Origin: an uncultured Kordia sp.
GTDB lineage: Bacteria > Bacteroidota > Bacteroidia > Flavobacteriales > Flavobacteriaceae
Direction: 5' to 3'
Length of the DNA: 64,000 nt
Assembly: GCF_947489565.1 (NCBI RefSeq)
Contig: NZ_CANLEA010000010.1
Coordinates: 168,966-232,965 of the forward strand
The position numbers and the translations under genes were made by a program. Of the stretch, positions 1 through 11,500 are shown in pieces. The notes beneath the pieces were generated by a model. It was not told the origin of the DNA. It searched no databases and was given only the letters and a program-made list of their open reading frames with translations. Each line of letters opens with the position of its first letter. Position 1 is the first letter of the stretch.

Positions 1-1
1 T

Positions 2-238
2 GCTTTAGAAGGTGACTTGGTAGAGCAAATCAAATATGAATTAAGTGACGAATTGGTTTCTTCTGACATTGTAGGTTCTTCGGCGCCATCAATTTTTGAT
101 AGCAAAGCAACCATCGTTCGTGAAGGTGGAAAAAACATCATTTTATATGTTTGGTATGATAATGAGTATGGATATTCTCACCAAGTAATGCGCTTAGCAA
201 AATATATTTCGAAAGTAAGACGTTTTACATATTACTAG
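2..238 (+). CDS. gap: Glyceraldehyde-3-phosphate dehydrogenase, C-terminal end (partial)
   Basis: The reading frame is open from the window edge and ends with TAG at 236-238, so only the last 78 residues are seen. It should oxidise glyceraldehyde-3-phosphate to 1,3-bisphosphoglycerate in glycolysis. The tail carries the GAPDH signature WYDNEYGYSHQVMRLAKYI. The ending RRFTYY suggests the long (about 480-residue) Bacteroidota paralogue rather than the classical 335-residue enzyme; that subtype is from memory. A hairpin terminator follows closely. Confidence 0.9.
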   Translation, partial: ALEGDLVEQIKYELSDELVSSDIVGSSAPSIFDSKATIVREGGKNIILYVWYDNEYGYSHQVMRLAKYISKVRRFTYY

Positions 239-256
239 TAGAAGACACTATATAAT

Positions 257-292
257 ATAAAAAAGAGTCTCTATTATGGGACTCTTTTTTTA
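257..292 (+). terminator. Rho-independent terminator after gap
   Basis: A stem AGAGTCT (264-270) pairs with GGACTCT (279-285, one G-T pair) and is followed directly by a run of T. It lies 25 bases after the GAPDH stop codon. Confidence 0.85.
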
Positions 293-469
293 TACCTAAA
301 TAGCCTAGAAATACATTCAGAAGGCAATTTTAAGAAATATACAGAATTATAGAGATGATCTTAGAAGCATTTTAAATCTTAATTATCGAGTAAATCTCTT
401 TAAAATTCATACAATAAATAAAAATATCTTCGTTTATTTGTCAACTCTTATTTTAAACATGAAAAGACG

Positions 470-1069
470 ATGAAAGTGAAACACCTATTCCCAGTACTTA
501 CGTTATGTTTCTCGCTTTTTGCTAATGCACAAAACGTAGCAAAAAATGCAAATTTGCCATTAAAAGAAGGCCCAATTAAAGAACAATTTGAGTTCATTCT
601 TAAAAATTCTAATAAGTTTAAGAATTATAAAGTCGTAAAACGCGTTTGGATTGAGCAGTTACAAAGAAATGTAGCCGATTCTATCAATGCCATTCAAAAA
701 GACTTAGCTACAGAAATAACCAAAGTAGCGACACAAAAAACGGAGATTGAAACCTTAAAGGCAGATTTAGCAACTACGAATCAAAACATAAAAGATTTAA
801 ATACCGAAAAAGACAGCATCTCATTGCTTGGTTTACAATTGAGCAAAAGCAATTACCAATCCTTAATGTGGGGAATTATTGGAGTATTAGCAATTTTATG
901 GTTGTTTTTCACCTACAAATTCAAAGCTAGTAATACTATTACGAAAGAAGCAAACGCTAAATTAGCGGAAACTGAACACGAATTTGAAGAACACCGCAAA
1001 CGTGCTTTGGAACGTGAACAACAAGTTCGTAGAAAGCTTCAGGATGAAATTAACAAGAATAAAAACTAA
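470..1069 (+). CDS. Signal-peptide, coiled-coil, single-pass membrane protein upstream of trmD
   Basis: This is a 199-residue protein of unknown function. Residues 1-20 form a signal peptide ending FANA. Residues 60-120 are rich in K, E, T and L with heptad character (coiled coil). A transmembrane helix spans about 132-150 ([17 protein letters not shown]), and the tail to 199 is highly charged and probably helical. It lies 11 bases upstream of trmD and is probably cotranscribed. Database entries for such proteins are sometimes mislabelled as the tRNA methyltransferase because of this linkage (from memory). Nothing here suggests catalysis; a small envelope scaffold is possible but unproven. 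Confidence 0.8.
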   Translation: MKVKHLFPVLTLCFSLFANAQNVAKNANLPLKEGPIKEQFEFILKNSNKFKNYKVVKRVWIEQLQRNVADSINAIQKDLATEITKVATQKTEIETLKADLATTNQNIKDLNTEKDSISLLGLQLSKSNYQSLMWGIIGVLAILWLFFTYKFKASNTITKEANAKLAETEHEFEEHRKRALEREQQVRRKLQDEINKNKN

Positions 1070-1080
1070 TTTTCTCAACC

Positions 1081-1758
1081 ATGCGTATTGACATCATTTC
1101 TGTAGTTCCTGATTTAATGAAAAGTCCTTTTGAAGCTTCAATCTTGAAAAGAGCTATTGATAAAGGTATTGTAGAAATACATTTTCACAACTTGCGCGAT
1201 TATGCTACGGATAATTACAAATCTATTGATGATTATCAGTTTGGTGGCGGCGCAGGAATGGTGATGATGGTCGGTCCGATAGATCGTTGTTTGTCTGACT
1301 TAAAATCGCAACGTGATTATGACGAAGTGATTTACATGACTCCAGATGGCAAAACGCTGAATCAAGGAATGGCGAATGAACTTTCATTAAAAGGAAACAT
1401 TATTATTCTTTGCGGACATTATAAAGGTGTAGATCAACGTGTGCGCGATCATTTTATTACAAGAGAAATTTCTATTGGCGATTATGTACTTTCTGGAGGA
1501 GAATTGGGCGCGGCTGTATTGTGTGATTCTATCATCAGATTAATTCCGGGTGTATTAGGAAATGAAACTTCTGCCTTGACCGATTCGTTTCAAGACAATT
1601 TACTAGCGCCTCCTGTATACACAAGACCGGCTAAGTATAACGATTGGGAAGTTCCGGAAGTCTTATTATCTGGAAACTTTCCAAAAATAGAAGCTTGGCG
1701 CGAAGAACAAGCGTATGAGCGTACGAAGAACTTACGACCTGATTTGTTGGATGAATAG
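1081..1758 (+). CDS. trmD: tRNA (guanosine(37)-N1)-methyltransferase TrmD
   Basis: It methylates N1 of G37 next to the anticodon using S-adenosylmethionine, which prevents +1 frameshifting; it acts in the cytosol as a dimer. The 225-residue length is normal for the family. Family signatures are GGGAGMVM at 55-62, [10 protein letters not shown] at 111-120, [11 protein letters not shown] at 131-141 and LIPGVLG at 154-160; the middle ones build the trefoil-knot cofactor site. The C-terminal helical domain ends [10 protein letters not shown]. It is second in a short operon after the coiled-coil membrane protein. A heptamer tandem repeat begins 5 bases after its stop. Confidence 0.96.
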   Translation: MRIDIISVVPDLMKSPFEASILKRAIDKGIVEIHFHNLRDYATDNYKSIDDYQFGGGAGMVMMVGPIDRCLSDLKSQRDYDEVIYMTPDGKTLNQGMANELSLKGNIIILCGHYKGVDQRVRDHFITREISIGDYVLSGGELGAAVLCDSIIRLIPGVLGNETSALTDSFQDNLLAPPVYTRPAKYNDWEVPEVLLSGNFPKIEAWREEQAYERTKNLRPDLLDE

Positions 1759-1763
1759 ATTGA

Positions 1764-1817
1764 CTTGGGTCTTGGGTCTTGGGTCTTGGGTCTTGGGTCT
1801 TGGGTCTTGGGTCTTGG
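1764..1817 (+). repeat. Tandem heptamer repeat (CTTGGGT)x7.7
   Basis: Seven perfect copies of CTTGGGT plus five more bases follow each other without a mismatch. The tract lies between trmD and the rplS promoter, outside any reading frame I can support. Such perfect short repeats are prone to slippage. Confidence 0.97.
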
Positions 1818-1874
1818 AAAATATATTTTTCAATTTAAAATTTAGCATTCAACATTTATAATTTCAAAAAAACA

Positions 1875-1904
1875 TTTGACATTCAAAAAAAATACTTATT
1901 TTTG
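1875..1904 (+). promoter_or_regulatory. Housekeeping promoter of rplS
   Basis: A -33 TTTG (1875-1878) is followed 18 bases later by TATTTTTG (1897-1904), which fits the Bacteroidota TAnnTTTG -7 box. Transcription would begin near 1911, exactly at the base of the leader hairpin. Confidence 0.75.
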
Positions 1905-1910
1905 CACTCA

Positions 1911-1977
1911 ATTTTGGATCAACCTCTGGCGATGGACGCGAATGTTGGTTTGAATCAATTTCTATAAAAAGTTTAAA
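1911..1977 (+). promoter_or_regulatory. rplS leader with long stem-loop
   Basis: The untranslated leader can fold a stem between 1914-1924 and 1947-1958, with one mismatch, one G-T pair and one bulge, closing a 22-base loop. It occupies the 5' end of the predicted transcript. Ribosomal protein genes often carry such leaders for autogenous control. Binding by L19 is inference only. Confidence 0.5.
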
Positions 1978-2331
1978 ATGGAAGCTTTAATTAAATTTGT
2001 ACAAGACGAATTTGTAACAAGAAAAGAATTTCCTGAATTCGCAGCAGGAGATACTATCACAGTTTATTATGAAATCCGAGAAGGAGAAAAAACACGTACA
2101 CAGTTCTTTAGAGGAGTTGTAATTCAACGTAGAGGTTCTGGTTCTTCTGAAACATTTACGATCAGAAAAATGTCTGGAACAGTTGGAGTTGAACGTATTT
2201 TCCCTGTAAATTTACCAGCACTTCAAAGAATTGAAGTTAACAAAAGAGGTAAAGTACGTAGAGCACGTATCTTCTACTTTAGAGGTCTTACTGGTAAGAA
2301 AGCTAGAATTAAAGAGAGAAGATTCAAATAA
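1978..2331 (+). CDS. rplS: 50S ribosomal protein L19
   Basis: This is a structural protein of the large subunit near the 30S interface. The 117-residue length and motifs match the family: FAAGDTITVYYEIREGEKTR, then RRGSGSSETFTIRK, then VGVERIFP and the basic tail RRARIFYFRGLTGKKARIKE. It has its own promoter and a structured leader, and a strong terminator follows, so it appears monocistronic. Confidence 0.98.
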   Translation: MEALIKFVQDEFVTRKEFPEFAAGDTITVYYEIREGEKTRTQFFRGVVIQRRGSGSSETFTIRKMSGTVGVERIFPVNLPALQRIEVNKRGKVRRARIFYFRGLTGKKARIKERRFK

Positions 2332-2353
2332 AATCTCTCAAAAATATACCTTA

Positions 2354-2386
2354 AAAAAGTCTTGCAAATTTGCAGGACTTTTTTCG
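2354..2386 (+). terminator. Terminator of rplS
   Basis: AAAGTCTTGCA pairs with TGCAGGACTTT (one G-T pair) around a short AT loop and is followed by T6. It begins about 20 bases after the rplS stop. Confidence 0.9.
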
Positions 2387-2499
2387 TTATAAACAATTGT
2401 TAATAACCTCGGTTTATATCTTGTTGATTTCTAATTTGTTATATTTCTTGCTTTTTCAAAAACTTATACTACATTTATAAAAGAATTAACAAAGAAACA

Positions 2500-2925
2500 A
2501 TGCAAATTGACTTTTTGTGAATTCTAAAGAACGTTCTAACCGTTGTTATTTTAATAGGTTTTCTGGAAATAATTTTTTGGGTACAAACAATTATCAAAGA
2601 AAATGGAATTCCATTTCTAGTATAGCTTGCTATAACGGACTCAAGGAATTACGCCGAAATTTATTGGTATTGCTAAGATGCGAATAAAGTGTTATATGAT
2701 CCTACCTTCTGCAAAGAACTAAAAATCATGTAAAAGGACAAATCACGAAAGTCGATCTGTACAAGTAGGTATATTAAAAAACAGCAGAAATAAGTTTCAA
2801 ATAGGTAAAATGCCAATAACGACGAAGCTTATTTCAAAAACTGAAGTGTTGTGTTACATAATGAATTAGCTGAGAAATTAGCGACACATTTGCTAAAACA
2901 CATTTCAAGAAAGCCATGTCAAGGT
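2500..2925 (+). pseudogene. Decayed small membrane-protein gene
   Basis: Starting at ATG 2500, the frame reads MQIDFL, a stop, then a hydrophobic stretch ILKNVLTVVILIGFLEIIFW. A second stop and a frame change precede DSRNYAEIYWYC and DANKVLYDP, which look like real protein broken by TAA codons. Further pieces (ELAEKLATHLLKH) appear near 2870. At least four stops and one frameshift interrupt it. I do not recognise the parent family. It fills most of the gap between rplS and icd. Confidence 0.5.
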
Positions 2926-3020
2926 AAGAAATTACAATGATATGGCTTTTGTATTTATTAAATATACATTAACTTCTCATACTAGGTTAGTTATCATTAC
3001 CTAAATATCCCATCATTTTG

Positions 3021-3028
3021 TATATTTG
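3021..3028 (+). promoter_or_regulatory. -7 box of the icd promoter
   Basis: TATATTTG matches TAnnTTTG. It lies 52 bases before the icd start. No clear -33 TTG is visible at the usual distance. Confidence 0.5.
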
Positions 3029-3038
3029 CCTTTCGTAA

Positions 3039-5309
<2,271 letters not shown>

Positions 5310-5326
5310 TTAAAGAATCATATAAA

Positions 5327-5366
5327 ATAAAAAAGCTCCTTATCGTATGATGAGGAGCTTTTTTTA
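5327..5366 (+). terminator. Terminator of icd
   Basis: AAAAAGCTCCT pairs perfectly with AGGAGCTTTTT around a 12-base loop, followed by more T. It starts 18 bases after the icd stop. Confidence 0.92.
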
Positions 5367-5422
5367 TGTAGCATGTCTTCTAGTTTTAGATCTGCAGTAA
5401 TTTTATTTTCTAAACTAATTAT

Positions 5423-5454
5423 AAAGGCCACCTCAAATTGAGATGGCCTTTTGG
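5423..5454. terminator. Hairpin between convergent genes, probable terminator
   Basis: AAAGGCCACCTCA pairs with TGAGATGGCCTTT (one G-T pair). It lies downstream of the giant minus-strand gene and may stop that transcript, though the T run is better on the plus strand. Confidence 0.6.
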
Positions 5455-5575
5455 GTAATTAGTCGCCAAGATTATCGAATTACCCCTTTTTAACCTTACT
5501 AAATTATGTATGATTAGGCTTAATCAATTTCTGATGTAGTAGGCATTTTTTATTTTATAAATTCTATTCTGAAAA

Positions 5576-8500
5576 TCAATTTAGTGATGACGGTAATTGT
5601 TCTTGTATTTGATACGTACTAAAGTTTAAAAAGTTTCCTGGATGTGCTAATACATTTTGTAAGATAAATGGAGTATCTGGAGCTACTCCGCTGTATTGCG
5701 CATTTCCATTCATGTTGACATCATTTACATTATATCCTACTACAGCATAGGTTGGGAAATTTAAAAAGTTTCCAGGATCGTTTAATATCACTGATAATAT
5801 AGCAGGTGTATCTGGATTCGTTCCTGAGTATTGTATGATCGCATCTCCATTTACATTTCCTGCCCACATTGCATTTGCTCCGCTCGGTATCCCAAAATTT
5901 GTTTGTGCATTAGATCCAAAAGTACTGGCGGCAGGATTGGTAAAATCTATAAATGTTACTGAACTGCGTAATGCAATTGCCGCATTGCTCATAACACCTA
6001 AGTGATTGCGGTGTCTTATTACAATATAGTAATTACCTGAGGCTATATTAAAAGCTACTGGTGAAGTTCCATCCAGATCTGTAATATCTCCATCTCGTTG
6101 TAGTAATGCTGATTTTCCAGCTACGACTAGATCAATATTTGCTTCACTTCTTACTTCTACCCATACCCAATCTACAATGGCATCGACTCCAGTTGTATTA
6201 AATACAGCAGCATCGACTGTCGCAGTATCAGCATATGGAGATGTTGTAGGAATGATTCCTGCTACACGTAAATCGTCACGCATGAGCATTTCTTCTCCTA
6301 CATTAGGATTTAATGCAGCTCCTTGTAAAAATACGCTTGGACGTACAGTGACAGCTCCAAGAAGCTCAGAACTTAATATGACATCATTTCCATCTCCTTG
6401 ATCATAGTATATATACCAAATACTTCCATTACTAGAAATTGAAGCTCCATTTGGCAAACCATTGAATGTTCCATTAACTGGATCTGTGCCATCATTATCT
6501 ATTATGATCAGTGTGTTTGCGTTTTCAGGTGAAAAATTCGTTTCATCATCCAATTCTAATGTAGTATTTGATATGATTACTGCACCATTTACTTGTACCT
6601 GATCATAATCGGTTCCTGCAGTATCAAAGCCACCTACTTGTATTTTTAACGTATCATCAGATCCCATGATAAAGTTTCCATCAATTTTTACTTGCCCTGA
6701 AGATTCTCCTGGACTCAGAATTCCATTAAAGGTTGTATTAGCAGCACTAATTGTTGACATTACTGGAACTCCATTGCTTGTATTGATAGCTCCTGTATTT
6801 GCAGTAATATTCACATCTCCACCAGTTTGCACCTGTATATTTGTAGACACTAATCGTATAGCTTGCGTATTTGCATTTGAACTCGTTCCTTGCAAAGAAA
6901 TATTTCCTGTATTGCTTTCTATTCTGGAAGATTCTCCCAAATTTATACCTCGGTAATCAGCATTTCCATTATCTATACCGTTTCCAGTAACCGTAATATT
7001 TCCTGTATCTGTTGTTACACGACTATCATCTCGCATCCAGAAACCATTTATTGGAGTATCTGTAAAAGCATTTACATATATGGTTCCATCCATAAGAATA
7101 GTACCAGAACCTATAGCTTCTACACGTCCGTTTTGCATATATATTCCTCCCGAATTACTCCCTGGAAGTGCTTCTGTTCCTGCAATCATAGATATATTTC
7201 CGCCGTTTGACTGAATGATTCCTGCTATGGTAGTTGTACTTTTGGTAAACGTAGTAATTGATCCAGTAGTAATGATACTTCCTGTACTATCTACAGTAAG
7301 TTTCCCTGAGTTTATGTTTATATTACCATTCGTAATATTTGTTGCATTGGTATCAAATCGAACATCGTCATCTTCTGTTGCATTGATCGTTAAATCTGCA
7401 TCAAATCCAGTAGCAAAACCTTGCATAACCATTGTATTATCTCCCGAACCTATATTGCTTATTGTTAAAGAATTTAGTGGATTTTTGTAATCTATTGTAG
7501 TAGATTCAAAGACATCCATTTGATTCGCTAAAGTTCCTCCACTTCTTAGTACGATATAATCATCCAAATCTAAATGGAAATTTTTATCATTGGTTTCTAA
7601 ATTATCCGTAAGTGTCTGAGTTAATTCTTCATACGTTATCGTACTATTTCCAGGAATATCAATTGCTCCTCTGTGAGTCCCTGTTAACGTATGTACCATG
7701 TTAGCATAGGTATTTGCTCCCGATAGCGCTAATCCATTATTTTCAGTTCCTCCATCATAGTGAATTTCATCTGTAAAATTACCTCCATTTAGGTTTATGC
7801 TTAAATGATCATCACCAAACTGAGTATTAATATCTATGACTCCGGTCACTGCATCTATAGGGATTAACACATCATTATTATCTTGAATTACTCCTGGTCC
7901 TGCAATTATAGGCTTTACAGCGTCGCTCATACGATAATTTACTCCTTCCACAATAATTGTGAGATTATCATTTAAAGAATAAGGATCTAAAAAGACAAGA
8001 TTCCCTGAACCATCTATGCGTATATTTGGTGGCGTTGTACTTAATAAAACATCATTGGTGCCAGCTAGATTGTAATAAATATACCAAGTTTTTGCATTTC
8101 CAGCAATGGCAGATCCGTTAGGCAATCCATTGAATGTTCCAACAATCGGATCATCTGCATCATTATTAATTATGATTAGATTTTCTGGACTCGAAAAACT
8201 ACCTGAACTATCTACTAAATTCAGTGCCACGCCATTTAGATTTACCGCTCCATTTACTTGTACTTGATCGTACTCAGTTCCCGGATTGTCAAAACCACTT
8301 ACCTCAATTTCCAATGTATCATCGGATGTCATTGTAAGATTTCCGTCTATAATTAAATGTCCTGGTGATTGTCCTGGTGCTAATTTTCCATTAATAATTG
8401 TATTCGTACCTGTCAATTGTGCTTGTAAGGCTACTCCATTTGGTGTATTGATTTCACCTGTATTCCCTGTCATTGTAATGACTCCTCCAGATTGAATTTG

Positions 8501-11500
8501 CGCATTTGAAGAAATTATATCTATTGACGGATCATTGGCAGTTGGACTTGTTCCTGTAAGGGAAATATTTCCTGTACCTGTGGTGTTTATTGTTCCATCT
8601 AGAATGATTCCAATTTGATCAGATCCATCAGTATCTGTAGCTGTTCCAGTGATTGCTACATCTCCATTTTCAGCGCTAATCGTAGTGTTCATTTGAATTT
8701 CAACACCGTAATTTGAATTTACTCCTTCGCCACCTGTTCCTTGAATTGTGATGGTTCCAGTTCCCATTGTTTCAATATAGGTACCGTCAAACATTAAAAT
8801 TCCTTTATTATCATCTCCTATACTATTCCCAGCTGTACCAACAATATTGATGTTTCCAGAATTACTTTGAATGTTTGTTCCAATGGACATATTAATTCCT
8901 CTATTAGAATTACTCCCTATAGTAGCTCCTATTCCTATTAAGTTAATATCTCCTGTATCTGTTAAGATATCTGTTCCAAATAATGTCATTCCACTTGTAA
9001 AAGTAAAGGGGCTATCAAGAAAAGCCGTACCAGCAATCGTAATAGTTCCGGCTCCTATAGTTTGAATTGTAGCATTAAAAATTTCTATGCCTGCAAAGTT
9101 GGAATTAATAGGTTGTGTTCCTCCGTTAAGCGTAATATTTTGTCCTCCAGAAGATATAATATCTCCTTGATCTACATATAAAGTGTTTAGACTTGTTAGT
9201 GAAATTGAACCTGCTGTAGATACGTCTGTTCTCACTAAAACAACTCTCGCTACTGCGATAAGATCTCCCGTTCCTAGATCAATCGGATTCGTTGTATTAA
9301 ATCCAAACCTTACAATGTCTTGCAATCTATTAATGGTCAAATCTGCAGTAAATCCAGTAGCAAATCCGTTGATGAATACAAATCCTTCGCCTGCACCTGA
9401 TCCGTTTATAACTAGGGTATTATTAGGATTTACATATCCTATTGTTACAAGTCCATCTACTGTTACCTGATTTCCTAGACTGCCTGTAGGTTCAAATTGT
9501 ATACTATTACTGGAATTTAGTGTAAAAGCTCGTTCGTCAGCAGTTATATTATCTTCAATTGTTTCTGTTGATGCTGTGTATGTAATGACATTGTTCCCTG
9601 TAATTGCTACCGTTCCTGCTCCATTGCTATTTACTGTATGTGTGATGGTATCTAGTGTTGCATTTGATGATATTGCGATTCCATCTGTATCATCTCCACC
9701 ATCAAAATTGATATCTTTTGTAAAAAGACCTCCATTCATATTAATATTCAACTGATCATTTCCATTTCCTGTATTGATATTGATCGCTCCTGCCACAGAA
9801 GCAATTGAAACCAACACATCATCACCATCTTGTACTGCTCCTTGTCCTGCCATAACAGGATTGTTTGCATCACTCAAACGATAATTAGCACCGTCAATCA
9901 CAATGGTTATATCATTATTTTCAGCCGCTATTCCTGTAAATACCATGTTTCCTGCATCTACAAATACATTTGGGGCTACTTCTGATCTCAAAACTACATC
10001 ATTACCATCACCTCGGTTATAAAATATATTCCAGTTTTTCCCATTGTTTCCTGTTATTGTGGCTCCTTCAGACAATCCATTAAATGTTCCAACGATTGGA
10101 TCGGTTCCATCATTATCAATAATGGTCAATGCAATTACGTCTTGGGGGAAATCTCCACTTTGATCTACAAAATTGAAGTTTGCATTATTTAAATTTACCG
10201 ATCCAATTACTTGTACTTGATCATAATCAGTTCCTACATTATTAAAATCGTTTACTTCTATTTCTAAAGTATCATCTGATGCCATGGTTAAATTTCCATT
10301 GATGATGAGTTGCCCAGGAGATTGTCCCGGTGCTAATTCCCCATTAATGATCGTATTGATTCCACTTAATTGTGCTTGCGAAGCTATTCCATTAGAAGTA
10401 TTAATTTCACCTGTATTCCCAGTCATTGTGATTATTCCTCCTGATTGAATTTGGGCATTCTCAGCAATTATATCTATTGCTGGATTATTGGCTGTTGCGC
10501 CAGTTCCCGTAAGGGAAATATTTCCTGTGCCGGAAGTATTTATTGCTCCGTTCATTAGTATTCCAATTTGATCAATCCCATCAGTATCTATAGCTGTTCC
10601 TGTGATTGAAATATCTCCATTTTCAGCATTGATCGTAGTATTCATCTGAATTTCAACACCGTAATTCGAGTTTAATCCTGCACCTCCTGTTCCTTCAATC
10701 GTGATTGTTCCAGCTCCCATTGTTTGAATATTGGTACCATCAAACATAAAAATTCCTTTATTGGCATTTCCTAGGCTACTCCCTGCTGTACCAACAATAT
10801 TGATGTTTCCAGAGTTACTTTGGATGTTTGTCGTATTGAATATGTTTATTCCAATATTAGAATGATTGGCTATCCCAGCTCCAAATCCCATTATACCAAT
10901 ATCTCCTGTATCTGTTAAGAAATTTGCTTCAAATAGTGTCATTCCACTTTGGACAGCGAAGGGATTACTAATAGAAGCTGTTCCAACAAGCGTAATGGTT
11001 CCTGCTCCTGTAGTTTGTACTGTGGATTGAAAAATTTCCAAGCCTGTAAAAGTGGTACCATTAGTAGGTTGTGTTCCTCCAATAAGACTAATATTTTGTC
11101 CTCCAGTAGCTATAATATTTCCTCCTTCTACATATAAACTGTCTAGACTTACTAATGAAATTAAACCTGCTGTCGATATATTTGTTCTTACCAAAACGAC
11201 TTTTGATACTACTGTAAGATTTCCAGCTCCTAGATCAATCGGATTCGTAGTATTAAAACCAAATCTCACAATATCTTGCGATCTATTAATTGTCAAATCT
11301 GCTGTAAATCCAGCAGCAAATCCGTTGATTGCTAAGAATCCTTGACCTGTACCAGATCCGTTTATAGTTAACGTACTATTGGGATTTGTATACGCTATTG
11401 TTACAAGTCCATTTAGTGTTACTTGATTCCCTAAACTACCAGTAGGTTCAAATACTATATCATTATTGGAGTTTACTGTAAAAATTCGATCGTCAATAGT

